Part shown: positions 26,201 to 34,800 of the stretch, in pieces
Layout of the letters: each line of letters begins with the position of its first letter
How positions within the stretch are numbered: position 1 is the first letter of the stretch
DNA from: Chloroflexota bacterium
GTDB lineage: Bacteria; Chloroflexota; Anaerolineae; Aggregatilineales; Aggregatilineaceae
Direction: 5' to 3'
Assembly (NCBI GenBank): GCA_012729765.1
Contig: JAAYCM010000075.1
Coordinates: forward strand, 62,001-126,000
Length of the DNA stretch: 64,000 nt
Position numbers and translations under genes: made by a program
The notes under the pieces: model-generated
What the model saw: the letters and a program-made list of their open reading frames with translations, nothing else
Told to the model about the DNA's origin: nothing
The model's database searches: none

Positions 26201-29200
26201 TGACCCAGGTAAACGCGCTGGCCTGAATCGCGTTGCCGCGCGCGTCCTCGGTCCGCGCATAGACCTTATAGACGCCCCCGGCGGGCGGTGTGAAGGTAAG
26301 CTGTGCCAGGCCGTCCTCGTCCGTTGTGACGGTGCCGCTCGCGCCCTCGACCGGGACTTCTTCCACGTCCCAGGTCCAGACCGTGCGGCCCATCTCGTCC
26401 TCTTCCTGGACGCTGAACCAGCGGCGCTCGACCACCTCGTATTCGACTTCCTGCCCGGCGACCGGCTCGCTGTCCCAGTCCACCGCCAGCAGATTGATCA
26501 CGTTCTCGCGTTCGGCGCGGCCCACGTAGTCTTCGGGCTGCAAGCCGACATAGACCAACCCCTGGTGGACGATCACCGGCGTGCGGCCCGCCACCAACTG
26601 ATCGCTCTCGTCGATCACCTGCGCTTCGATGGTGTAGGTCTGGCTGCGCACCTTCTCGCCCAGGTCGGCGTCCAGCTCGATCAGGAAGCGGCCCATCGCG
26701 TCGGTTTCGGCTTCGCCCTCGGCCACGACCTCACCATAGGGGCCGTAGTATTCCGGCGCAAAGAAGTCATAGTTCTGGTCCACAAACGACCAGTAGCCCG
26801 GCTCCGGGCCGGAGTAGTTGAAGATGTAATCGCGCGAGAGCACGCTGTAGCGCACCGTCGCGTTAGAAACCGCGCCGCCGAAGAAGTAGCGCGCCTCGAC
26901 CATTACCTCGATCGTGTCGCCCTGAACAACGGCGTCCTCGGCGGCGGTCGCCGTGACCTGGAACTCCGGCGCGCGGTATTCTGCCACGCTGAAGCTCACG
27001 CCGAAGCTGTCGCGCCAGTTGCTCGAAAGCTCGGCCACGACGCGGTAATAGCCCAGCGGCGCTTCGGGATCGAGCACCAGCTCCCCGCTGAACGATCCGC
27101 TTGGCGTCACCGGCAGCATCTCGTCGTAGATCACCTCGCCCCGGTCGTCATAGACCTTGACCGGCACCGTGTCGATCGCCGGCACGGTGTAAGTCACATC
27201 GGCGCGGTCGCGCACGATGCCCTTGAAGTACACCGGCTGGTCGGGGCGGTAGATCGGGCGGTCGGTGTAGAGATAGACCGTCATGTTCTCCGGCTCGTAG
27301 TCGGCGGGCACGTCGAACTGCCAGGCGTCCATCCCCTCATAGAAGCTGGTGGTGGTGAAGCCGAACATACCATTCTCGTCTACCGTCGCGTAGACCGTCT
27401 GGTAGAGATCGGGCAGGTGCGGAATCTGGGCCACCGCCAGGCCGTCGGCATCGGTGCGCGCCTGGGCCACCGGGTTGAACGAGCTGTTATAGAAGATCAC
27501 CGGCACATCGGGCAGCGGCGCGCCGGATTCCATATCCGTCACCCACGCGAGCGCCGTATCCTGGCTGAACTTGAGCGTGATATTGGCGCTGGCAACCAGC
27601 AGCACATGGCGCGCCGGCTCATAGCCTTCCCACTCCAGTTCTGGCGACTGCGCGCGCAGGAAGTAGACGCCCGGCTCCAGCGCTTCCGGCTGGTAAGTTG
27701 CGTCGGGACCGACGCCCGGCGCGTTGGGGTCCTGCGGGGGAGCGCCCAGCGGCGCATAGTAGTAGGTTTCCTGGTCGCCTTCCGCCGCCCAGCCGGTCGT
27801 GCCGTTATCCAGCCGGACCTGCCACCACAGGTAGCCGCCCTCGCAGAACGGCCCGCCGATGATCTGGAACGTGTCATCGGGGAGCACCTGCGTGATCGCG
27901 CGTGCGGTCAGGTTCGGCTCGACGCGCACATTCAGCGGGCGGTCGTCCTCACGGGTGACGATCACCACATCCCCGACCTTGACCTGCGGGTCGGGCGCGC
28001 CCAGGCACTCGATATTGGCGATGCCGCTCGCGCCCGTCTCGGCGATATAGAGCAGCTCATAACGGCGCTGGTCCTGCTGGCTGCTGACATCAATCGACCA
28101 CTCGCGCAGCGCGTCCGCCTCGGACGGCACGAAGCTCTGCCAGGCGTCCCAGCTATCCGGCCCGGTGATCTGCGCCAGGCGGCGCAGCGGCATCCGCCAC
28201 AGCTTCAGGTCCAGGCGCGAGATATTGCGATGCGTCGCAAACAGGCGTGTGGACGGATTATAGGCACTGTACAGCCCCACCCGGTTGGGCGTCTGGAGCG
28301 ACAGCTCCGGCGGATAGGGGCCGGTGCGGTAGGATACGACCATGCCTTCGTCGATGGTGTTGCCGTAGCGGTCGGCCATACCGGGCAGGATCGTGATCGT
28401 ATAGTCCGTGCTCGGCTCGGTGTCGAACGACAGAGTGTAGGTGTAGTTGTAGTCGCTGAAATAGGTGTCGAATTCGCGCCAGGGTTCCGGCTCGATGATC
28501 ACCTTGTCTTCCAGCGATTTGAGATTCATCGGCCCGGCAAAGATGATGCGGAAGCCGCCGTAGGGCGAGGCATCCTGCGTGCCATCGGCGGGCGCGGTCG
28601 CAAGGATGTTCGGCGGCGGCAGCGTAACAAACTCGCTCTCCCACGATGCCACCAGCGGCGCGCCGGTTTCGCTGAGCGCCTGCTCGCCGTCGAGCGTGAT
28701 CCGGTAGGTCGTGATCAGCTCCAGCCGTTCGTCCGGCTGGAAGGTCATAACCGTGTTCGTGTCGTTCCACTCAAACGTGCCCGCGACCGGCACCGGCTCG
28801 ATGGGCACCAGCAGCGGATCGGTGCCCAGGCTCACCAGTTGGAACGCCTGCTCGACGGCAGCCGGGTCCATCCGCTGGCTGAAGGTGATCTCCACCGGCG
28901 CTTCGAGCAGCACCTTGGTCTCGTCGGACTCAGGCTCGATGTCCAGAAGCTCCGGCGGCAGCGTGCTGAACGACCAGACAAAATCGTCCTGAAGCACCCC
29001 GCCGGTCACGTCTTCCAGCCCGCCCTCGACCGTCACGGTATAGGTCGTGCCGCCGCGCAGCTCATCCGGCTTGAACTGGTAGATCGACGTGTTGAGCCAC
29101 TCGCCCGCGCCTTCGACCGGCGGGTCGAAGCTGAGCGGGTGCGGCAGGTCGCCCATATCCTCGACCGATACCAGGGGCACGACCGGGCGGTTGAAGATCA

Positions 29201-29699
29201 CGGTGATCACGCTGCCGGTGGCCACCGCTTCCGAGCCCGGCGCGGGCAGCACCTCGGACACTTCGAGATAGCCGATGGTGCGCAGCGCCAGCGAGAACGG
29301 CTCGGCCAGCGCCAGGCCATCCGCCGACTGCGCCCCGGCTCCGATCTCGAAGGTGTATTCGGTCGCGCGGTCAAGCGGCTGGGACGGCGTGAAGGTGAGC
29401 GCCGAGTCGTCGGCCCACGCCAGATCGCCCGCCACCGTGGGCGTCACGCTGAACGCGGCCTCGACCGCTGCGCGGTCCATCGCCTGATCGAAGTAGAACG
29501 TCACGGCCCCGTCCAGGTCCAGCTCTTCGCCGGCCAGCGGGATAGTATCGAACACCTGAGGCGGCGGATCATCCTGCCGGGCGCCGGGTGCGCCCACCGC
29601 CACCGAGATCGGACCACCCAGGAGCAGGCCCGTGCTGAGTGCCAGCAAGAGCAGCGCTCCCAGCATCCCGATCCAGCGGATACGATGTCGCATAATCAC
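23274..29699 (-). CDS. Secreted alpha-2-macroglobulin family protein with thioester motif
   Basis: 2141 residues. The GTG at 29699 is preferred to the ATG two codons later because AAGGAG lies 8 bp upstream of it. A signal peptide without lipobox is followed by several Ig-like (Big_5/SbsA-type) domains to about residue 470, an SH3-like module (about 576-645), and macroglobulin domains including TDRPIYRPDQPVYFKG (about 816). A Gly-rich stretch lies near 1380, followed by the A2M block SLITDENGEATVSVTLPDN. The thioester domain is marked by CIEQ (Cys1628-Gln1631) and by KVDGGWGWFP. Cys and Gln are retained, as in bacterial homologues with CLEQ, so a protease-trapping thioester is plausible. The C-terminus is Glu/Ala/Pro-rich. 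It would work outside the membrane as a broad protease inhibitor. No penicillin-binding protein 1C gene, its usual partner in proteobacteria, is adjacent. Confidence 0.9.
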   Translation of the reverse strand: MIMRHRIRWIGMLGALLLLALSTGLLLGGPISVAVGAPGARQDDPPPQVFDTIPLAGEELDLDGAVTFYFDQAMDRAAVEAAFSVTPTVAGDLAWADDSALTFTPSQPLDRATEYTFEIGAGAQSADGLALAEPFSLALRTIGYLEVSEVLPAPGSEAVATGSVITVIFNRPVVPLVSVEDMGDLPHPLSFDPPVEGAGEWLNTSIYQFKPDELRGGTTYTVTVEGGLEDVTGGVLQDDFVWSFSTLPPELLDIEPESDETKVLLEAPVEITFSQRMDPAAVEQAFQLVSLGTDPLLVPIEPVPVAGTFEWNDTNTVMTFQPDERLELITTYRITLDGEQALSETGAPLVASWESEFVTLPPPNILATAPADGTQDASPYGGFRIIFAGPMNLKSLEDKVIIEPEPWREFDTYFSDYNYTYTLSFDTEPSTDYTITILPGMADRYGNTIDEGMVVSYRTGPYPPELSLQTPNRVGLYSAYNPSTRLFATHRNISRLDLKLWRMPLRRLAQITGPDSWDAWQSFVPSEADALREWSIDVSSQQDQRRYELLYIAETGASGIANIECLGAPDPQVKVGDVVIVTREDDRPLNVRVEPNLTARAITQVLPDDTFQIIGGPFCEGGYLWWQVRLDNGTTGWAAEGDQETYYYAPLGAPPQDPNAPGVGPDATYQPEALEPGVYFLRAQSPELEWEGYEPARHVLLVASANITLKFSQDTALAWVTDMESGAPLPDVPVIFYNSSFNPVAQARTDADGLAVAQIPHLPDLYQTVYATVDENGMFGFTTTSFYEGMDAWQFDVPADYEPENMTVYLYTDRPIYRPDQPVYFKGIVRDRADVTYTVPAIDTVPVKVYDDRGEVIYDEMLPVTPSGSFSGELVLDPEAPLGYYRVVAELSSNWRDSFGVSFSVAEYRAPEFQVTATAAEDAVVQGDTIEVMVEARYFFGGAVSNATVRYSVLSRDYIFNYSGPEPGYWSFVDQNYDFFAPEYYGPYGEVVAEGEAETDAMGRFLIELDADLGEKVRSQTYTIEAQVIDESDQLVAGRTPVIVHQGLVYVGLQPEDYVGRAERENVINLLAVDWDSEPVAGQEVEYEVVERRWFSVQEEDEMGRTVWTWDVEEVPVEGASGTVTTDEDGLAQLTFTPPAGGVYKVYARTEDARGNAIQASAFTWVSGQDFVNWRQENSNRIQLITDKDQYAVGDTAQILIPSPFQGEAYALITVERGDILSHEVILMETNSTIYELEIAPEFAPNIFVSVMLVKGVDENNPTTAFRMGIAQLNVDTDQLVMDLSVRSNVDVAAGEFAGPGDTVEYTITATDWQGTPVPNAEIGVGLTDLAVLTLADQIAPDLLPFFYSERGLTVRTASPLTVSVDQATQVIIDTIKGGGGGFGEGGIFDVRQEFVDTPLWSPSLITDENGEATVSVTLPDNLTTWRLDARAVTTGADGPMLVGQTTFDLLSTKPVLIRPITPRFFVVGDQTTLAALVNNNTNEPLITEVTLEGTGFTLADGVTHTQTVNVPAKGRARVNWELDVLDVPRIDATFYANAGDGAYTDASKPPLGQGSERTLPVYKYEVPETVGTGGTLYGPEAGSRTESIVLPRRFDVTQGNLTVRLDRSLAATTIDGLEWLRNFPHYCIEQIISRFLPNAITARALADLGVENAELESNLRVQVNYALQRLYAQQKVDGGWGWFPQDESNPIVTAYALIGLVEAQRAGFTVEQGVIDRATEFVRASLATIRTEDDTWRLNRQAFLLYALARVDAGDMSRSVRLYQERLSMSLYAKAYLAMAFHLQDPADSRAMELINDLGSALIVSATGAHWEEEYQDWWNWNTDTRTTALGLLALAQIDPENQMIPNIVRWLMVARTGDAWETTQETAWAVMALTEWMVVSGELYPDYTFAVSLNGERQPLEDDSATPDNVKETEVLRIEVADLLADQANRLVFSRSEGEGNLYYTAHLTAYLPVPEVEPINRGIIVERTYSLLNDPDRTPITSAAVGEAVQVSLTIIAPNNLHYVVIEDPIPAGADAVNPNLNTTSQVGTQPELNRARPLSEGWGWWWFSNIEMRDEKVVLYATYLPRGTYQFNYVIYPGLAGVYNVIPTTGQEFYFPEVYGRGAGSLFTITGGTESDTLEPAEEPEPAATAEPTEEAE

Positions 29700-29946
29700 C
29701 AGATTGTCTCCTTAACAACTTTTGTTCAATGAGACACGAGCAAGCAGAACGCGAGGAAATAATGCAGAGTCCCCTGTTTTTCATTCTAAGCGACCTGTCG
29801 CAGCGCGCGCGACGCGTGTACCACGTCTGCCCTACGCTCGCTTGATGACAAAATTGCTCAGGGCTATAGTGTTGATTATAGAAGTGTAGGGGCGGCAGTG
29901 GAAATATGCGAGTCAAGGGAGCGGTGCAGCCACATCTCCGCCCCGG

Positions 29947-30306
29947 CTAACTTTTTAGCATTTGCTCGACCAGAGCGGCCAGCCGGGTATTGGTGATCGG
30001 CTTGACCATGAAATGCTCGATGCCGAACGAGCGCACGTGATCTTCCCAGCGATCGTTGGCCGAGATGACCACAATCTGGATATGCTCCAGGCGTTTATCG
30101 TTTTGAGCAAAAGTAATCAGCTTGGTGCCGGGGCCGTCAGGCATGCTGATATCAAGAATCATCAGATCAACTGTTTGGTCATTAAGGACTTGAATCGCTT
30201 CGCCGGTATTGCTGGCAACTGCTACCTGGTGTCCCCGTCGTTCCAGCACAGTTCCATACAAATAACGCAAGTCGCTATCGTCTTCAACCACCAGGATACT
30301 GGCCAT
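29947..30306 (-). CDS. Single-domain response regulator (CheY-like receiver)
   Basis: 119 residues from the ATG at 30306. An upstream in-frame TTG would add six residues; GGAG lies 12 bp before the ATG. It shows the acidic pocket (LVVEDDSDL), the phospho-acceptor Asp52 in DLMILDISMPDGPG and the conserved Lys102 in FMVKPI. There is no output domain. The partner kinase is not in the window. It stands alone, with 247 bp to the alpha-2-macroglobulin start and 94 bp to the DUF218 stop. Confidence 0.88.
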   Translation of the reverse strand: MASILVVEDDSDLRYLYGTVLERRGHQVAVASNTGEAIQVLNDQTVDLMILDISMPDGPGTKLITFAQNDKRLEHIQIVVISANDRWEDHVRSFGIEHFMVKPITNTRLAALVEQMLKS

Positions 30307-30400
30307 GCAGAATATTGTCTCCAATCAACGCGTGCCGCCCCGTAACGCATGAGGCTTGCATACTTGTAGTGTACCACAGAGCACGCTCAGAGGGGATGAG

Positions 30401-31063
30401 TCAATCGCCAACGCGCGTATAGGGCAGGCCCAGCAGCGACTTGGCGACATACCAGCCGGTCGCGGCGATCTCGCGCAGCAGGCCCTTCGCTTTCTCGCCC
30501 CGCTCGATGGTGTAATCGGTGTGTTGGGCCGGGCTGGTGTAGACCGTCACGCCTTCCGCCTCGAACAGCAGATTGGCGCGCCAGAGGTGATAATCGTCGC
30601 TGACCACGATGGCCGTGTCCCAGCCGCGCGCACGCATGATCGCTGCCGTCTCGATCGCGTTTTCCTCGGTGCTGAGGCTGATCTCTTCCAGAATGATCCG
30701 ATTGCTGGGGACGCCCTGCCGCTCGGCCCAGCGCGCGCAGCGTGCCGCCTCGGATGGGCCATAGCGGCTGCCGGTGCCGCCAGAGCACACGATATAGGGC
30801 GCGTAGCCCTTGTCATAGAGCGCGCTCGCGTGCAGGGTGCGGCGTGCTGTTCCGTCGCGCCCGCCGCCCAGCACGACGATCACATCGGCGGGCACGGCCC
30901 GATCCACCACACCGTAGCGCATGATCACGATCGCCAGCCCGATGACCAGCAGCAGGCCCAGCACGGCCAGCGCGATCATGCCCCGGACAATCCACCGCCC
31001 CCAGCGGTAGCGCGATCGGCTCAGGGCGCGCGGCGATACCGGCGCGGATACGTCTTCGATCAT
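30401..31063 (-). CDS. DUF218 (YdcF/SanA/ElyC-like) membrane-anchored protein
   Basis: 220 residues from the ATG at 31063, which lies 14 bp after the lipoprotein stop. An upstream GTG start would overlap that gene. One N-terminal TM helix (about 28-50) leads to the DUF218 fold: ADVIVVLGGG, YIVCSGGTG, IILEEISLSTEENA and AIVVSDDYHLWRA. Family members (E. coli SanA, ElyC) affect envelope integrity and peptidoglycan or lipid-carrier metabolism, but no reaction is established. It probably forms a two-gene unit with the lipoprotein upstream. Confidence 0.85.
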   Translation of the reverse strand: MIEDVSAPVSPRALSRSRYRWGRWIVRGMIALAVLGLLLVIGLAIVIMRYGVVDRAVPADVIVVLGGGRDGTARRTLHASALYDKGYAPYIVCSGGTGSRYGPSEAARCARWAERQGVPSNRIILEEISLSTEENAIETAAIMRARGWDTAIVVSDDYHLWRANLLFEAEGVTVYTSPAQHTDYTIERGEKAKGLLREIAATGWYVAKSLLGLPYTRVGD

Positions 31064-31077
31064 TGGCGGCTCCGCTC

Positions 31078-31644
31078 TCAGTAGGGGAACGAGTCGAGGA
31101 ACTGCTGCAAGGTTTCCAGCCCGGCAGGGGTCTGTACCAGGAAGAACCAGCGCTCGTTGCTCCACACCGCCAGATAGTCACCCTGGCGGTTCTGGGCGAT
31201 GTTGAAACTGAGCGGCGGGCTGAAGTACGGCGTCCCAAGCTGGGCCGCGACGGCGGGCCGGTCCAGGATATAGTGCACGTTGCGCACCGCCTCGGCTTCG
31301 GTCGGGAAGTAGAACATCGTCAGGTACACATCCGCCTCATCCCGGCGATAGATCGCCTGCAAACCGCCGGTTTCGAGCGCCGCAGGCCGCCCCCGGACGC
31401 GCTGCTGCACAAAGTTCCCGGCGGAGAACGGGGCCTCGAAGGTGTACGGATCGCCCGGCGGCATATCGCGGTAGCGCGACGGCGGAATGGCCGGGGTAGC
31501 ACGCGCGGTCGGCACGATCAGCGCCTCGCCCGCTTCCGCACCGCCCGCCGGATCATCCTCGTCGGGATCATCCCCCCCACACCCCGCCAGCAGCAGCGCC
31601 AGCACCAGACCACCCACGATCACCACGCCGATCACCCGTTTCAT
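31078..31644 (-). CDS. Putative lipoprotein of unknown function
   Basis: 188 residues. The N-terminus MKRVIGVVIVGGLVLALLLAGC is a lipoprotein signal with lipobox LLAGC (modified Cys22), followed by an Asp/Glu-rich linker. The remaining ~150 residues show no motif I recognise; they are mixed alpha/beta with several aromatic residues (VYLTMFYFP, YLAVWSNERWFFLVQT). It should be anchored to the outer face of the membrane and is probably co-transcribed with the DUF218 gene. Confidence 0.75.
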   Translation of the reverse strand: MKRVIGVVIVGGLVLALLLAGCGGDDPDEDDPAGGAEAGEALIVPTARATPAIPPSRYRDMPPGDPYTFEAPFSAGNFVQQRVRGRPAALETGGLQAIYRRDEADVYLTMFYFPTEAEAVRNVHYILDRPAVAAQLGTPYFSPPLSFNIAQNRQGDYLAVWSNERWFFLVQTPAGLETLQQFLDSFPY

Positions 31645-31774
31645 GCCGTTCGATCATCCTTTCGGAGTTCACACCTGCCATACCACACGCCGTGCGGCGC
31701 GCTTGCACATGGTACTTGTAACACCGAGTACGCGCCAATGCAAGCTGTGTTGCGCCGCCCGGCAGATTATGGCA

Positions 31775-31809
31775 CAAAAAAGGGGAACCGGGTCTGTCAC
31801 CGCTTCCCC
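31775..31809 (-). terminator. Rho-independent terminator of nrdJ
   Basis: On the minus strand GGGGAA (31804-31809, complement) pairs with TTCCCC (31782-31787) around an inner CGG/CCG pairing, followed by TTTTTTGTG at 31781-31773. It begins about 30 bp after the nrdJ stop codon. Confidence 0.75.
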
Positions 31810-31839
31810 TCGTCTTTCAGATTGTACGCCCCGCGCCGA

Positions 31840-34800
31840 TCAGCACTCGCTGAAGGCGCAGCTATAGCACTTGCGGCAGCCTTCCTCGTTCACCAGCGTT
31901 GCCGCGCCGCAGGCCGGGCACAGATCGCCCAGCTTGCCGGCCATCGTCGGCAGGGCTAGCTGCTGTTTGGGCACGGCGCTGACCGGGGTTTCGCTGTCGC
32001 CCGCCGCCTCGCTGCTCTCGTCCAGATATTCCTGGAGCACCTGGGCGATGCCGTCCGGCAGGCTGCGCACCCGCGCCGGTCCGAAGCCGACCGGATAGGT
32101 CCCGCCGATGCCCTGAAGCTGGCGCACGATTTCGGTCAGGCGGCCACGCGGGCTGACCGGCGACGCCAGCCGCAGGATATACGACACCAGCCGCCCGATC
32201 GCTTCGGAAACCGCCGCCGTATCCGACCCGCCCTTCGACGCGATCAGGAACACCTCGAACGGCTGGCCCTTGCCCTCGCCGTTTTCGTTGACCGTGACAT
32301 ATGTCGCGCCGAGCGGCGTCTGCACGCGATAGGTTTTGCCTTCCAGGTGGCGCGGACGCGGCTTCTTATCTTCGTTGAAGAGACGCGGCTGCTCGGTGGG
32401 CACATCGCCCTTCTTCTGCGCCGTCTCAGCCGTTTCGAGCACGACTTTTTCGCGGCTGCCGGTGACGTAAACCGTCAGGCCCTTGCAGCCGAGCTTCCAA
32501 CCCAGCTTATACGCCTGCGCCACATCGTCTTCGGTCGCAGTAGCAGGTGCATTAATAGTTTTGCTAATGGCATTGTCAGTGAACGCTTGTAGCGATGCTT
32601 GCATCCTGACATGTTCCTCGACCGTCACATCGCTGCTGACCACGAACACGCGCCGGATATATTCCGGCACCGCGTCGATATACTGGCAGGTCCCGGTCCG
32701 GTTGACCTCGTCCACGATCTCGCCGATGAGCGTATCGTCCAGCCCGGCCTCGCGCAGCGTCCGCTCGAACATCGGGCTGGTATATTGCAGCGTCAGGCGC
32801 TTGCCCTGATCGTTGACATGGCGCAGGTAGGCCAGCGCGAAGACCGGCTCGCAGCCGTAGCCCTCGCAGCCGGAGACGGTCGAAATTGTTCCGGTCGGCG
32901 CGACCGTCAACTGAGCACCGTTGCGGATGCCGTGCTGTTTGATGCCCTCGACAATCGCGGGCCAATCCAGCGGCGGGCGGCCCCAGTCGTGCGCGTAGGG
33001 CACGAGCGACTGCGGCGGCTGCCATTTCAGGTTGTCGGGATCGTACAGACTGCCCTCGATCGCCAGGAACGGGCCGCGATCGCGGGCGAGATCGATGCTG
33101 GTGCGCATGGCGTGATAGCGCACATACTCCATGACCTGGCTGGCGAACTCCTGCCCTTCGACCGAGCCATAGCGCACGCCGAGCGCGTACATCAGGTCGG
33201 CCAGCCCCATGATCCCCAGGCCGATCCGCCGCACGCGCAGCGCCGCTTCGCGCAGTTCGGGCACGGCGGGCACATAAGCGTTGGCCGTCACTACATCATC
33301 CAGGAAGCGTGTCGAGAGTTCAATGGAGTCGCGCAGCTTGTCCCAATCGACCTGGCGGTCGGCGGTGATGTGCTGCGCCAGGTTGATCGAGCCGAGACAG
33401 CAGTTCTCGAAGGGGCCGAGGAACTGCTCACCGCAGCCCCGCGACACATAGCCGTTCGTGATCCAGGTGTCGCTGCGCGGCTCGTAGAGATCGTAGACCT
33501 TCGCAGTTCCGGCAGGCTCGATGCTGACAACCTGCGCGCTTTCTTCGACCGGGTCTTGATCCGGCCTTGCACCCGCCATCACGGGCTGCAACACCTGCAC
33601 ACGTGCGCCGATTTGAAGCCGATCCAGGCGCCTCGCAACGGTCGAGCCGGTTGCCGGATCGTAGACATAGAACTGGTGCGAAGCTGTGGCGCGAACGGTG
33701 CCACCGTCCGAAAAATGCACAGCGTAGACGGGCATATCCTCGTGCACTTCGATGCGCTCAACCGCGCCCGTCCCCAGCACCGTGCAGATCTCGTCGCCGA
33801 TCTGGAACTCGTCGGCGCGCCGCCACCCATCCGGAGTCGCGACCAACGTATCGCCGGTCACGCACGGATTCGTAGCCTCAAGCTCATACAGGTGCGGCAC
33901 CGGGTTTTCGCGGTTGGCCGCGTCCAGGAACAGCACGCCCGGCTCGCCATTGTGGTGCGCCTGCCGAACGATCAGGTCGAACAGCTCGCGCGCGCGGACC
34001 GTCTCCCAGACCGTGCCATCCTGCGGATTGACCAGCTCGAAGTCATCGTCGGCCTCGACCGCGCGCATGAATTCGTCCGTTATACCGACCGAGATATTGA
34101 AATTCGTGATCTGGTTCTCGTCGGTCTTACAGGTGATAAACTCGCGGATATCGGGATGATCGACGCGCAGCACGGCCATATTCGCCCCGCGCCGGCTGTT
34201 GTGCGTCACAAAGCCCCCGGCGAGATAGGTGTGGTTGTCCTCGACTTCAATGTCGAGCGTGAGCGCTTCGCCCGCGTCTTCGACTGCCGTCACCCTGACA
34301 AACCACAGATCATCGATCGGGCGCGCATGGGCGGCGAAGCTTGGAGAGTTCTCGGCCAGCCGCCGGTAACCCGACAGCGTCAGGTGCCGATCGCCGCGTG
34401 TGTAGCGCAGAAGCTGCTTCCGCAGGCGCGGCTCGGTCGCGCGGTAGTTCTGCCCGCGCCCGCGTGCATGGCGATCAACCTGCGGGAGAATGGTCGCCTC
34501 TAAAACGGGTTCGAGCCAGTATTCTGGACAGGACAGCACATCACTTGTCTCGCGCGCCAGGTCCGGCTCGAAGCTCTGGCACACGTCGAAGCGCGAGCCG
34601 GGATCGCAGCCGATCCACTGCTGCCACGCCACCAGGCCGCGCGCCGCGTGCACTCTCAGAGTCCACATCTGCGCCCGCCCAAAGCGATCGGCGCTGGGCG
34701 GCTGAGTCGAGAGCCGCACCGGGCAGCCGAGGCCGATCAGCAGCGCCGCCACATCGCGCACCAGCCCTTCCGAGCTGCTCATCAGGCTGGGATAGCCGTG

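Noticed and set aside
26031..29732. 1233-codon plus-strand frame opposite the alpha-2-macroglobulin gene
   Set aside because: Low-complexity Arg/Ala/Asp/His-rich translation with no motif; the minus-strand frame has a full domain series and signal peptide.
31063..31165. Upstream GTG start for the DUF218 protein
   Set aside because: It would overlap the lipoprotein gene by 88 bp and adds residues without similarity to the family; the ATG at 31063 fits the TM helix and spacing.
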